NCBI RefSeq assembly: GCF_017591425.1 | Contig: NW_024466413.1 | Location: forward strand, 2,253,501 to 2,317,500 | Direction: 5' to 3' | From: Ochotona curzoniae | Lineage: Eukaryota; Chordata; Mammalia; Lagomorpha; Ochotonidae | Length of the DNA stretch: 64,000 nt | Shown here: positions 9,451 to 22,110 of the stretch, one piece after another | Layout of the letters: every line of letters begins with the position of its first letter | Position numbering within the stretch: the first letter of the stretch is position 1 | The notes under the pieces: model-generated | The model's database searches: none | Told to the model about the DNA's origin: nothing | The model's input: only the letters and a program-made list of their open reading frames with translations | Translations under genes and position numbers: made by a program

Positions 9451-11310
9451 TACCACTCAGAATTTTTACCCCACTCCCCAAAAATCTCCCTCAACCTAAT
9501 GGTAAGAAAGAACACATAGAATGCAAATAGTTAATTTTACTCGTACAGTAAACTGACACACAAGGTGTCTGTATGATTGGTCAGACATTGTGTGTGTGTG
9601 TGAGAGAGAGAGTGAAATCAACACTGAAATTATCCAGCTGATCTCAGAACAGCGCCCTTCCTGGTATTTCACGCCCTTAGCTTATGTCTAAGTAGAACAA
9701 ACAGATCTGTCTGGCTCCAGGAAGGCAGGAAGTTTAACTTCCAGAGACCTTCAAGTTGCAGTTTCTGTTCTTTATTTTCTCCACCTTACGATTCAAAGTA
9801 AAAAAAATAAGGAAAAGGCTCTTCCTGGATTTCAAGCTGTTGGCCTTAAGAACTGCCCAAAGCTGCATTAACCCACCCTTAGACTTCCAGCAGACAGCAG
9901 CAAAACAGTGGGCTCCCCCGTGTCTGCAGCCTACCTGTCCATCTGCGTCCCTGGCAGTCCTCAGTTTCCTTAACTGTGCAGACCAAATGTTGATAGCAAA
10001 ATCTTTCTCTCTTTCATGCACACACACATCCATTGATTTGAATGCATATGTAAATAGATTTACGTATAAATAATATACGTATACTATCTGAATATATGCC
10101 ATTTTATGTATCATTGCCATATATATGAATAAACGTTTAGAAACCATATATATGCACTATTTAGATATATACCATGTATATCTGAATATATATATATATT
10201 CTCTTTCTCTTTACACACAGGAACACACATATAAACACACACTCACAAAATATCGATCTCTTTCCTTGGGGAATTCTGGCTAGCACACATAATACAATAA
10301 GATCTAAACATGGCTTGGGATCAACTGATCCCCGCAAGGCTCTATCCACTGACTTAGCGGTGATTGATCAAGTTAAACACAGGGCAGAGGGCCTGGCTAG
10401 CCTTACAGTCGATGGCAGCTCTCCTTTGCCGGATCCAAATCCACATGATAAGCACAAACCCTGCTTCCCAATATCCCTCCCCCATTTCAGGTTGCCTCCA
10501 TGTAGGTTCATCCAAGCCATAACCATTTGGCTCATCTGTCTGTTCGTCCATCTGTCCACTTTTACTCACGCATTCACTGGGGTCACTAATTTGTTTCACA
10601 AATCCCCTACTTCATGCATTGTATCTGCCCATGGTTGACCTAACTCTGAAGTATCACAAATGAAATATGAAAAATTCTGTCGTGTGCAGCTTATGTGCAT
10701 CTGCAAAGGCAGATCAGTGGAAAGAGAACAAGAGTTCTGCATCTGGAAAAAACAACAAAAAAAAGTTCTCAAAACTCCTATACACTGCTCTGTTCTTCAA
10801 AGATTCTGTAACTAAGACCTGAATGACAGACTGGCTCAAAGAGGTGGGCGGGGGAGAAGCAAATGACAGAGCTGCGAGAAGGGCAGGCAATGATGAAATA
10901 GAATGGTCTGACTGCAGTCTCCATGTGCAGCCCATCTCCAGGTCAGGCAGACACTAAAGAACAAAGCTAATTGGTCAAAGTGAGGAGGACTTCTTGCTTT
11001 CAAGACACTGGAAAAGGAAGTCAGTCACTCCGCACCTCAGCTCCCACATTTTGAAAACTTGAAGCATCAATCCTCACCATATAACGGTTACATGATGTTT
11101 AAGTGACAAAAAAATGCTTGTGATTTATTGACTCAGGACTGCAAATCCATGCATTGTCCCTGTTGTATTCTACAACATTGACTGGGATTCAACATTAGTG
11201 TAAATTAGCCCTTGCATCAAGCATTTATTCTCTTGTCATTTGGCAAGATCTATTACATCCTTAAGAACATGTGATATGTTATACTACGGTTATGTTTAAA
11301 GAAATAACAG
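9451..11310. other. Anonymous DNA with simple repeats
   Basis: Contains (TG)n(AG)n at 9591-9612 and a TA-rich stretch at about 10070-10200. Open frames on both strands near 9734-10147 overlap each other and the TA-rich tract and show no domain; I do not regard them as genes. Confidence 0.5.
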
Positions 11311-11321
11311 ATTCTATATAT

Positions 11322-11642
11322 TTTAAAAGATTTATTCATTTTTATTTTGAAGGCAGCTTTACAGAGAAAAGGAGACACACAGAGAGAAAGAGAGAGGTCT
11401 TCTGTCCTCTGGTTTACTCCCTAAATGAGCATAACAGATAAACTTGAGCTGAACTGATCCAAAGCCAAGATGCAGGAGCTTCTTCTGGGTCTGGGAGCTT
11501 TGTCAGGGTGCAGGACCCCAAGGCCTGCATGCATCTTCTCCCACCTTCTTAGAACCTCGTCAGCAGGGAGCTGGATCAGAGGTGACGCATCCAGAATTGG
11601 AAAGCAACCATATGGGATGCTGATGCCACCATGCCGGCTCCC
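11322..11642 (-). mobile_element. CSINE, intermediate age
   Basis: Antisense: TTTTAAAAGATTTATTCATTTTTATTTTGAAGGCAG at the left, CATATGGGATGCTGATGCCACCATGCCGGCTCCC at the right. Flanks ATTCTATATATTTT and GTTCTACATTTT suggest an imperfect target duplication. Confidence 0.8.
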
Positions 11643-12039
11643 AAGTTCTACATTTTAATGCACACTGATTAGAGTAAAATAAATCTGGAAGTAGAGAAAA
11701 ACAACATTTTTTTAGGGCAGAGATTCCTATATTAGATTACGTGCATCTGTGCTTGCTTTTCATTCTCAGATCTAATATTTCAGCTTATTAATGTTGTGAC
11801 AGTGAGCTACATGCTGAAAGCTGAGTGTTGACTAATGCCCTTTCTAGTTCACCTGTGTGGTAATGCATGGCCCTCTGCTGAAGCCTGAGCCACTCCAGCC
11901 CCTTCTCTAGCAACCAGGGCACTCTGCCCACCCAAATCCATTTCTATCAACTGACAACTCAGCCACAGTTGATTACGTTGCAGGTCTCTCCTCCCCCTTC
12001 CTGCCCAGGAATGTGGAATACTCAAACTGAAGAGACGTT

Positions 12040-12190
12040 GATTAAGATGATGTTGGAAAATTAATTATGCACTCTGATAACCTCTGACCCATGCAAATTA
12101 TTTCTATTTTAATCAGTTGAGACGCTGAATTAGCAGATAATTGCATTCTTATGTTTTAATCAAGCTGTGGACAGCAGGTAAAGATGGTGA
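12040..12190. promoter_or_regulatory. Candidate conserved enhancer-like element
   Basis: Non-repetitive stretch dense in developmental-factor words: a perfect POU octamer ATGCAAAT at 12091-12098, TTAATTAT, TTTTAATCAG, GATAATTGCATT and a second TTTTAATCAAG. Composition and word density resemble deeply conserved non-coding elements. This is pattern recognition only; no alignment was possible. Confidence 0.3.
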
Positions 12191-13061
12191 AGTACAACTC
12201 AAGTAGAGAATTCATTTTGAGATGATTTAAAAAAAAGCAAGTGTTTGAAAAGGATAATTATTTCAATTCTTTTTGCTTTTGTTACCTAGGGTTCTCTTGA
12301 AATGTGCACTTTTGTGTTAAAGTGCCATTTGTGGTGAAGCCATGCAGTTGGGTCAGACGGCATGGGTGTGTGATGAGCACTGCTCCTTGGTTAGCAGGGC
12401 TACGAGGAGTTTCTGGCTGCGAGGCAAGGCCCAGCAGAATGTCTCTGGTCAACTCATTGCTCCCCACCCCATTGTATGGACACTCAGTCACCTCTCTGAT
12501 GTTTCATAGAATTTTCCTGAGGGTGTTGTTGTTTCTCTACTAATGTGAAATGATTTCTGTAACTTGCATAACACCTCAAACGGATCAATTATGTTATGAT
12601 AAAAATATCTTTAGTGATGTAAGGCAGTGACACACAGCTAAAACCATACTATAGTACAATTGAGCCCACAATGTCTCCAAACATCCTGTTATGTGCCCAT
12701 CTTTGTCCTGAAGCTTGCTCTAACATAAGTAATGTTTTCCTTAAGAAATGGCTTGATGATATCTTGGAGCAGATGGCAATCATGGAGGTACTAAGAATTT
12801 GTTTACCATACACCTCGAACTGTTACAACACATGAAATGACACATTTTAGTTTCTCACCACGGAAACCAGAAAGTATATGGGGCATCTTCTAAAGGGAAA
12901 CAAATGTGAACCCCTCCCCACAAATGGCTTAAAATCTCAACCTTATATTGGCACTCGTGTTTAGGGAAAGAAAACAGTTTATAAAGATAAAAAGAAGTTT
13001 CTTTTAAAGGTTTTCTGTAGATTGGCTGAGTTGCCCTGATCCCTTTTACTGCCCTTAACAG

Positions 13062-13085
13062 AACAACAACAACAACAACAACAAC
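13062..13085. repeat. (AAC)n microsatellite
   Basis: Eight consecutive AAC units in AT-rich sequence. Confidence 0.9.
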
Positions 13086-15361
13086 CAAACAATTAAATCA
13101 GCACTAGGTGAAGCTGATGATAATATGACAATTAATGCATAATTTTATTATGATTTAATAAAGAATCTATATTATATGTTTTTATAAATTCCTTTCATTT
13201 GAGACTTTCTTTTAATTCTGTACTCTTGATATTTTAAGTAATATTAGTTAGTTAATGTTTAGTGAAAATTGATTTTGGATGTAAGTAAACCACTTGTCAC
13301 TATGTAACCGAATGTGCTGTCAACTGCGGAGTTCCTGGCTTCAGCCGGGTCACTGCAGGTTTGACAGAGTAATAGCTTGCTGAAAAGATTTTCTCTGAAG
13401 TAAAATAATAATGTTTTTTAGGGTTGGTTTTGTAATCATTCTTTTATAGTGAAATAAAAATGAAACAATTGGATGTTGTGCAAAAGCTTGAGATGATTGG
13501 GTATAAATAAATAGGGCAACTTTTCTGTGTTGTCCATTATGAGCATCATGCCATAGTGGTCCACATCTCGTCCCTCGACTTCCTCTTCTTATCTTCTCGC
13601 CGATCCATGCATCCTTTGCCAGCTCTCGAGTCAGCCAGAGCTGGTGTCTGGTAGTGTAAGGTGTGCTTAGGCCTGAAAACCACTCAACACAAATCAGAGA
13701 ATTGGAAGTAGACTGTTGAGTACACTTTGAAAAATGAAAAATATAAGGTCACACATATGCATTCCTTGAGGTGGCGATGCTACTTTTGAAGCATGGGAGT
13801 ATGAGACAAAGTGAAAGAGAGAGAAGTTTTCTAATGTTCTAATCTTTAACCTAATATGAGATTGGTGGATGGGAGAAAAGTGTGGAACAACCATGGTATT
13901 TCCAGATTTATTGCAAAGAAAAAAATAATAGTAGAACTTTTGAGGAAAGACACCCACATAGAGATTTTAATTAACCTATGAAATATATGGCTTTGGAAGT
14001 ACTATATACCCATTTGTAAAAGAGAAAAAATGATGAATTTTATCAGAACACAAAACATATGTATTACACAATTGAATGCATTAACAAAAATCAAACTGGT
14101 ATGCAAAATAAATGATTGAATAGAAAAAAGCATTACCATGTTAGCTTCTGAGTAACACACTGAGTACTGACATTAAAGGTATTTCTTTTCTGTGGTATTC
14201 TACATTCAGTGGGATGCATGCTCTTAAATAAATTCTTTCTAAATCAAAATTTTATTAACAAAACTGAATTTGCTTTTTTAGTCTATGAAGTCGGACATGC
14301 AAGTCTTTTGTCTAAAATAGTAACAGTCACACCATACTAACCTAAACCTCATATACAGATCAATCCTGATTGGTTCGCATCTTCGTGTTAAAGAAAATGA
14401 GGAGGCAATAATTCATGTATAAAAGAACATCAGGTGAAGTGTAAATGTCTGTCACCATCGGGAGACAATGCTGCACCAATCCAGCAGGTGCAACACTGTG
14501 GAGTTGAGAATTATGGAGCTGAGATGGGTTCAGGACAAGCATTGCAGCCTTAAGTGCTAGTCTAGCTTCTTCATCAGCTATGCGACTGTGGTTTTGAAGT
14601 TTTAACTACTGAAAGCCTTTATTACTGTTAGTGTCAGGAGCCTGACGGTAATTTAGAATCTCGAGCTCTGTTCCAGAGGTGTGAGTCAGCCATGGTGTTC
14701 TTACAGTGCCTTGGTGAGCATTGAGCATAGGAAGTTTTGAGAAACTCCGTTCTAACCAAAAGGTTCATCGTTTGTAAAAGGAGCAGAGAGCAGTGACTGT
14801 GGCTGTCTGCAGGCCGAACCTTCTCCCCATCCCTGATATGTATCAAACAGCAGCTAGCAGAGGATGTTGTGTTGCTGTCCCGTTTCTCCACTGTTTTTCC
14901 GATCCCTCTACTAGGATGCACATATACCAGAATTCTGCTAGAACCGTGCAAGTTTATGATGTTTGCATTCTAAATTCAGAAGAGAATAACTCAGCCCTCC
15001 ACAACATTTTATGTCAACATCAGATTTCTCAGTGAGCACTGATGAGCCCAAAATCTCAAATAATTCAGACTCATTAAGCAAAGATGCAATCATGTGAGGC
15101 TTATGAAGGAGGACCAGGGACATACGTATTTGCAATCATTCTGATGAGAGCTGAAATAAAATTCATTGACAGAGTAATTCCCAGGAGTCCTTATTCCCCC
15201 AGAATTCTGGCAGAGCTGAGTTCTTGTTAAAATATACAAATTGAGCATATATCCTCTCAAATCATTTTAACCTCACTCTTTCTGATTGTTCATAGATAAG
15301 TCCGTATTAACTTCAGTAATTTAGAAAACTTTTGAACTAGGGTTTTAATGAACAAGAAATA

Positions 15362-15694
15362 GGGCCCTGCGCGGTGGCGCAAGTGGTTAAAGGTCCTTGC
15401 CTTGCACGCCCAGGATCCCATATGGGCGCCGGTTCTAATCCCAGCAGCCCCGCTTCCCTTCCAGCTCCCTGCCTGTGGCCCGGGAAAGCAGTCGAGGACG
15501 GCCCAAAGCTTTGGGAACCTGCACCCGCCTGGGAGACCCGGAAGAGGCTCCTGGCTTCGGATTGGCATAGCATCGGCCCGTTGCGCTCACTTGGGGAGTG
15601 AATCATCGGACGGAAGATCTTCCTCTCTGTCTCTCCTCTCTGTATATCCGCCTTTCCAATCTTAAAAATAATAAAAATAAATCTTAAAAAAAAA
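15362..15694 (+). mobile_element. Young CSINE, full length
   Basis: Least diverged CSINE in the window. Starts GGGCCCTGCGCGGTGGCGC, B-box-like GGTTCTAATCC at 15431-15441, retains many CpGs, ends with an A-rich tail containing AATAAAAATAAATCTT. Flanked by AACAAGAAA at 15351-15359 and again at 15695-15703, a 9-base target duplication. High CpG retention and low divergence suggest a recent insertion, possibly polymorphic within the species. Confidence 0.93.
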
Positions 15695-15703
15695 AACAAG
15701 AAA

Positions 15704-18700
15704 AAACACAGGTTAAAAAAAAATAAAGGTGTTTGAATCAGGTCTAAATGATAATCCTTGATCTCATTAGCTTATATTATTTTACGTAAATTAACTTGTT
15801 TCACACATATATACAAGCATATATGCAAGTATGCGTATCTATGTGTATGAATTAATGAATAACAAAATCTGGAAATGTAAGTATATTAATGTTGACTGTA
15901 ATACCTGCTTTTGAGGAATATTTTTTTTTCAATACAGGACACAGTAATGAAGGGTCTTTTTCAAAGAGATAATTAACACATTCTCAAAACTAGGATAACA
16001 ACTAAACTTTTTGGCAAGTTCTCTAAAGTTCCAGGACCATTACTCTGTGAATTTCCTCTGTTTTCGATAGCATACCACATAAAATAATCTCGTTCCTCAT
16101 CTTTGCTCAAGACTTCCATTTTCTATCTATTTCATTCTATACGCCTGCCTTTCTCCTGTCAGCAGCCAGAGTGAGCCGCCAACTCGTGCATTCAGAAGGG
16201 GCGGGAGGGGCGGTGAGGAGAGGTAGTGCTCTCTGCGCCTTAATATTCTGGCTGAACGCACACCGTTAGGCACACAGCCACACGCTGCGCTCGACAGGGG
16301 TGACCGTGACCCGTGTGACGGGGATTAATGGGCATCTCTTCTCCGCATCCTACCATTCTGAACCTTATGTCACCTTGGCTGTTTGAAGACACTCCCGTAT
16401 TTCTCCTCCCGCCCTTGACAACTCTCTTCTTTGTTCAGGGGACCGATACCTCAACCTGACAGTCCTTCATTTGAAGTGAGTAATCAGAGAGGGGACAGGG
16501 CTCCGATGAAGGCAGAGCTGTTGCTGCTGGAAAGGCAGGAAGCAGCATGCCTGTGTTAAATACCAGTCAAGTTCGTTATTGTAAGAACTATGTTCATTTG
16601 CTCCAGGATGGAAAGATTGCTTTGATTTTCTGGTCATTGGTTTTCTTTCCTATTAAGAGAGAGGAAATTGAATATAATCACCCTTGTAAATAAATACATT
16701 TGCAATCAAACATAAAGATCTCTAAGTGACATCTGTATTATATTCTAGAAGACATTTCATTCCATTGCAAATTATTTTTGCTTTTGTTTCTTAGCTGCTG
16801 AATGCTGTCTTTCAGATTCTCCATGGAAAATTAAAAAGCCTAAATTCTGCTTTCTGAAGATAGCCCCGGGTATGTAATTCATTTTATATCGTTATGTCCT
16901 GAGATTCTGTAAACCCCTCAATGTCATCATTTCACGCCTAAGCTTCTGTCTCAGGACTCTGCATCTTGCTAATACATTCTATTCTTGCCCTTTGTGATCC
17001 ATTAGCCAGTTTCAAAAGTTAGTTTTGTCAGGACACTTCCTCTTATAAATAACAGAATTATGTAAGAATCAACTTATATAAAACAAAATGACATTTACTG
17101 TTTTTCATTGCTGCATTCTGAGTGTGTGCACAGTTTGGAGCATGATAGAGGTGGTCCATAGCACTTACGTGGCCTTTGCTTATTTCCTGTGCCTTTGCTG
17201 CAGACTGAACTGTGTCCATCCAAAATCCATGCAACGCCTGCAGTGACTGCATTTGGAGTAAGGGAAAGAGCTTTCTCTCTGCATGAGTACTTATGATTGA
17301 AGAACTTGTGAGTATATAATGTGACATGTGTAAGCCAGAACCAGAGACCCACAGTAGCCCCATACCCCTGGATGCCTGAGAATTTTGGCCTCAACTGCTC
17401 TAAAGGAAGTTACTCCTGTTACGTCATTTGTTATGGTGTTTTTGTCCCAACAGGTTAAGCAGACAAATTAATTTCATGTGTGTTCAGTCTTTGTGACAGG
17501 TAAAGATGGTTACAGATGCTTTGCCACTATCCTCAGTGAGGGATGATGAAATGACGCGTAATGCCTGTTTCCTCGAATCCAGGCTGGACTCAGTGGCATG
17601 TGTGGCAAAGAGAATATGAGAGCTGATGTACTGGTACTTTCAAAGAAAGGTCACAAGAAACTGTGGTTTTCTTTCAGAAATTCCTCTGGAGTTATCAAGG
17701 GTGGGTAACATTTGAGAAGCAATGATACATACCTAGCGAGAAACAAGTTTAGAGCATGACCTCAGGATCTGGCCAGCTCTGCTCTGTCTCTAATGGTCAT
17801 GGTTTCGAAGCATTTCCTTTGGTTCATGTTAGGGCCAGCTCATCTTCTGCCACACAAGGCAGTTGGAGGTTTCAACCAAGGCTGTGATGAACTTCTGTGA
17901 GTGTCCCTACCCTTCCCTTTTGGAATTAAATGGTGTTTCATTTCTCTAATCCATCAAGGACCTGCTGTCATTCATATCAACGTAACACATGCCTTGGCCG
18001 TTGCTCTCCCAGGCGCATTCCTCAGTCATAGCAAGCTGAGAATTTCTCTGGAAGAGCCAAGTGAAGATGCAAGGCAGAGAAAAGGGACTTAACATTAGTT
18101 TGCTTCATTGCGCCAGCCCAGCTCAGACAGGTATTGCAGGCCTTCTCTGGCCTGATAATTAGAGGCACGTGGATGGTGAAGTCTGTTCAGAGACCAGAAA
18201 ACACACAGACAGCAATGTTAAAGCCGCACGGAAAAATCTCTCTCCCTATAGTCACACCTTGCTTTCTGGCCGACTTGGCCAAGAATGTGTATTTATGGGC
18301 TGGTCTCTAAATCATGCCTGGACATTTCAAATAGCAATTGTCTCATGTGATGAAAGTCTGTCATCCTGAAGCGATGGATACGCATGGATGCAGGCAGTGT
18401 GTGTACTGAAGGGGTAGCAGAATGTCTTTGGAGTCGTTCACCTGAAGATGCAGTGATGCTTTGGGAGACTAGAACAACATTGTGAACCTCGGTTGCCTTT
18501 CTCTAGGATGTAGATGAACAGACATGCTTCATAAGGACTTCCCAAGGCAATTGCAAATATTCATTGAGATATCACTTGGAAATGATCACATCCATTCTTT
18601 TTGGGTTTTCTAAGTAAATGCCAAATATTGTTCAGGGTAGAGGAAAAGTACTACTGTTGGGAAGTCCTTATGAGGCACACATCAATTATCTAAACGTGAT

Positions 18701-18779
18701 CGTCATACTATGAGCTTCTGGAAATTACCTTCTCCTTCGAATTTCCCAAGTGAATGAGAGCATGGAACAAGTGGTTTTC
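15704..18779. other. Anonymous DNA around a CpG cluster
   Basis: No interspersed repeat recognised. Holds the CpG/GC-box segment at 16170-16330 and a splice-site-like pair at 16438/16476. Minus-strand open frames at 17058-17394 (about 100 codons, two frames overlapping) carry no recognisable domain. Confidence 0.45.
16170..16330. promoter_or_regulatory. Small CpG cluster with GC boxes
   Basis: I count about 13 CpG dinucleotides in roughly 165 bases, against a CpG-depleted background and with no recognisable young repeat to supply them. It includes GGGGCGGGAGGGGCGG (about 16199-16214), two overlapping Sp1-type GC boxes. Possible weak promoter, enhancer or fragment of an unrecognised element. 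Confidence 0.35.
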
Positions 18780-19110
18780 AGTGCCTGAACTATTTTGCTG
18801 AATGGAGTGTCTGCCAGTTTCCTTCATGTTAACACAAGTGGTAGAATTCCATCCTTTTTCATGGCTGAACACTTTTCCATTGAGTGTATGAACCTCCCTT
18901 TCTTCATCCTTTCTTCTATCATTGGGCAACTTGTCTAAATCCGTATTTTGGGCTGTGTTCAAGAATAGAGCTGTGAGGAATGAAGGAAACTGTTTGTAAT
19001 TTAAAGCTAGATGAACCAAACACAAGAAAGTTTTACCAACATTTTCAGTGTCAAGTCTGTTAACTCATTCTCCCTTCATGTTTACAACTCTGGATTAGAC
19101 CTCTTGGGTG
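18780..19110 (-). mobile_element. Ancient L1 3'-end fragment
   Basis: Antisense order matches the end of L1 ORF2: CATCCTTTTTCATGGCTGAACACTTTTCCATTGAGTGTATG, then TTCATCCTTTCTTCTATCATTGGGCAACTTG, then GGGCTGTGTTCAAGAATAGAGCTGTGAGGAATG. Heavily diverged, so a pre-lagomorph L1 is likely. Confidence 0.6.
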
Positions 19111-20790
19111 AGATGGCTCTCCTCAGACATGACACGGAGTACACGAGTTAGCCTGAGTCTGGGCTGTGGCTGATGCCAAGAGATGGTCCATCAATCACAG
19201 CAGGGCTCCAAAGCATTCGGTTTGCATGTTCATTTCATAAAAATCGTCTTCACTTTGTAAGAGACAGCTTACCCAGAACCATCTCCCCAGTTCATACTTA
19301 GTAGGCTTAATTCAGTTTTTGTAACTTAAACACAAGAAAAGGAAGTGTGTATTATTGAGGATGACAAGGGTTGACATTTGCTGAGTATCAAGGTTTCAAC
19401 AGAAAACGGGGAATGTTGGAGAAATAGAGCATCCATGCTATGCCTTTTGTGGCAGCTCCACTTTACTTGCTGCTTGCTGCTGCCTTGAGGGCATCACTTC
19501 CATCCTAGTAAAATTTCTGCTTCGAGCTGCCTGACTACAGGATTTCTGTGTCAGATCTTTCAGTTTCTACTTGTTGAAATATAATGGTGTTAAACTATGC
19601 TGCCGAGGTGAATCAGTACCTTCAGGAGATCTGCATCCTACGTATGCAATGGTCTATTTTCACTTTCAGTTAGTAGCAAACTAGGTCCTCCACTCTGTTT
19701 TGTTAACGCAGAGTCAGTTGTGGAAATGATTAGAAAAGTGTTGGAGGCTTCTTAGTGTACATGCTCCTACTTTGGTTGTTTATCAGCTGAGCATAAGCCA
19801 TGCTAGGTGCAGGAATTAAAAAAGCAAATCGAATACTCTAAAGTGAAAATCTTCACTAACCAGGAATCTAGATTCAGAAACCTGCATGTTTATATTAGCC
19901 ACTTGGAAAGAAATGGAGTTCATTTTTTCCTCTATGAAAACGAAGAAATATGCACAGTAATTCTGAATACATGTACAGTTGTGCCTCTGCTACGCATCAT
20001 CTAAGCTCTTTCCTGATCTATATCCACTGTGCCTGCACAATTAAGCTCATTTATCTGCATTTACTCTAAACCACAGTCTCCTCATTTAGATTTCCAAGAA
20101 CAAACACATGTTTCCTTTTACTTGGAATTACAATCATCTGTTTCTCTTCTTGGAATATCATAAACCTTTTTCGTAAAACTTAAGATTCAGAACTTATTTT
20201 CAAGTTTTGGCCAACCTTTCTCTGGAAAGCCTTGTTCAACCCCATCGTCTGAGCAAAATCCATTATTGCAATAATATAACAAATGTGCTTTTTTTTCTAA
20301 ATTAATTTGCAGTTTCCTATAAAGTCAAAACAGTATCATATCGATCTTGAATTCTTCAAGGTACCACTTCGGCCAACACATAATAGGTATTCTTGTTGAT
20401 AATCAAATGAAATAATAACGTACTTTTGCAAATGACACTTTCTTCTGTAACTCCTTTCACATTTTACAAGCGGAGTTTATAGCTGATCAGAATCTATGAT
20501 ATTAAATTTTGACAGAGTAAATCAAGCTGGTTCCATCTAATATCTGCATCATGAGTGAAAATTAGTTTGAAGTATTCAGGTCTTTTCTGAAACTGAAAAT
20601 GGGAATGTATAATAAGACCATGATGGATTGGCCAATAATCTTTTTTCATACTAAGGACTTATAAATTAGGGGCCAGATTTTAACAGCCTGAAATTCAACC
20701 TCAATGATAAGTGGACCCTTTGTCTTTGCTAAACATCAACTATAAGTTGTCTTGCTTATTCAGATATAGAAAGAGTAAATCATCTTTCCT
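19111..20790. other. Anonymous AT-rich DNA
   Basis: No repeat or gene recognised. The short open frame at 19807-20004 has no domain features. Confidence 0.5.
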
Positions 20791-20799
20791 AATTGCATT

Positions 20800-22110
20800 T
20801 TTATCATTTTTTATTATTTTATGATACAGTTCCATAGGCTCTGGGATATCTCTTACACCTGCCCCAAATTCCCTCCCCCCATAACTTGATGTTCCCTATA
20901 TTAGCACAAAAGTATGGGTCTTCATAAACAATCAATGTCTGTCGTTCTGTTATTTAAGTCTGCCCTGACATTGTGGGCTTCAACGACTGCAGAGTCCAGC
21001 ACCTATTATCAAGATATTATAAACAGTTTCATTGGAAGTTCATCTTGGATCTGGAAACAGAGATGCATACTGCATTGTATCCTCACATCTGGATATGACA
21101 GTCTCCATTACACAGTTACTGTACATCCCCTTAAATGAAAAGCCACAAAACAATATCAACAACAGGAAGAAAAATAGAAACTTACAATGTCATGAAGTTA
21201 AATAACAGGCTACTAAATGACTAATACTTTGCTGAAGAAATGAAAATAGATCAAGAACTATCTTGAAGAAAATGATGCTGCTGTATGACCTATGAGAATG
21301 TGAAATATTTAGCATGTGAAAAAATCTGTTTTGAAAAAATTAAAATAAAAAACAAAACCATCAAAATCTATGCTAGAGTTTTTACTTATGTTTGTTTGTG
21401 AGATGTATTTCCTGTGCGCAACAGATGAGTTTCCTTTTTCATCCAGTCCATTAATCTACAATGTTTGATTGAAGAGTTTAAGCTTTTAGTTTTGTTGGGT
21501 GCTATTTCTTTTCTCTGAGAAGAGAACATCTTTAAGCATCCTTTGTAGGGCAAATCTGGAAGAGGTGCATTTTTTTAACTTTTCTTTACTGTGAAGACAT
21601 TGGTACTGTTTTCTCTCTGGGACCACTGCAGTGCACTGAGCCAGAAGTAGTTCACACCTGGCTTAGCACATGCACAGCTTGCTGTTGTCTTTCCATTTTC
21701 GCAGCTTTTGCCTCACTACAAAAAGGGGCACCCAACATGGCACTCGTGGAATTCTGGGCCATGAAATATGCACTGTTCCTGTACTACCAGCTTGGTGTCT
21801 GCTGCTCTGTCTCTGTTCCTGGTCAGCTCAAATAAACCAGATTTATGTGTAGTTCTTCCCTGGGTGAAACGCCTGAGTTCCTGCTGAACTCCCCTTCCCA
21901 CCTTGCTGCCAGGGAAGCTCCAGCCACCAGTGGATCTTGTATTGCCTTGCTTGCTGACTGCTGCTGGGGTGTCTGGTCATTGTGACACGCATCTCTGCCA
22001 CTTCCCCATGTCCGTCAGTCTCCTGATGCCCCTCCGCAATTGGCCTGACTGATCCTGTTTCCTGGAGTATGTCCTGTTTGCTTCACCCTAGCTAATGATT
22101 CTCTGTTTAA
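20800..22110 (-). mobile_element. Older L1, internally deleted (3'UTR, ORF junction, probable 5' region)
   Basis: 20810-21140 matches the L1 3'UTR family seen at 38537 and, more distantly, 25848 and 49785: ATGATACAGTTCCATAGGCTCTGGGA, a C-rich CCCTCCCCCCAT tract, and TATTATCAAGATAT. 21390-21640 matches the start of ORF2 and end of ORF1 of the full-length L1 (its 53820-54170): GATGTATTTC...GCAACA, GTCCATTAATCTACAATG, TTTCTTTACTGTGAAGACATT. 21640-22110 is GC-richer and may be the L1 5'UTR. Most of ORF2 is missing. 21150-21370 is unassigned. Confidence 0.6.

Larger units (their letters stand above)
11643..15350. other. Anonymous DNA, repeat-poor
   Basis: Longest gap without a recognised interspersed repeat in the left part of the window. 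Includes the candidate regulatory element at 12040-12190 and an (AAC)n run at 13062-13085. No ORF above about 105 codons and none with a recognisable domain. Confidence 0.5.

Noticed and set aside
9734..10147. 137-codon minus-strand ORF overlapping a 105-codon plus-strand ORF
   Set aside because: Composition follows the TA-rich tract and no family is recognisable.
16198..16330. CpG cluster as a true CpG island promoter of a gene
   Set aside because: Under 200 bases and no first exon recognisable; kept only as a candidate regulatory patch.
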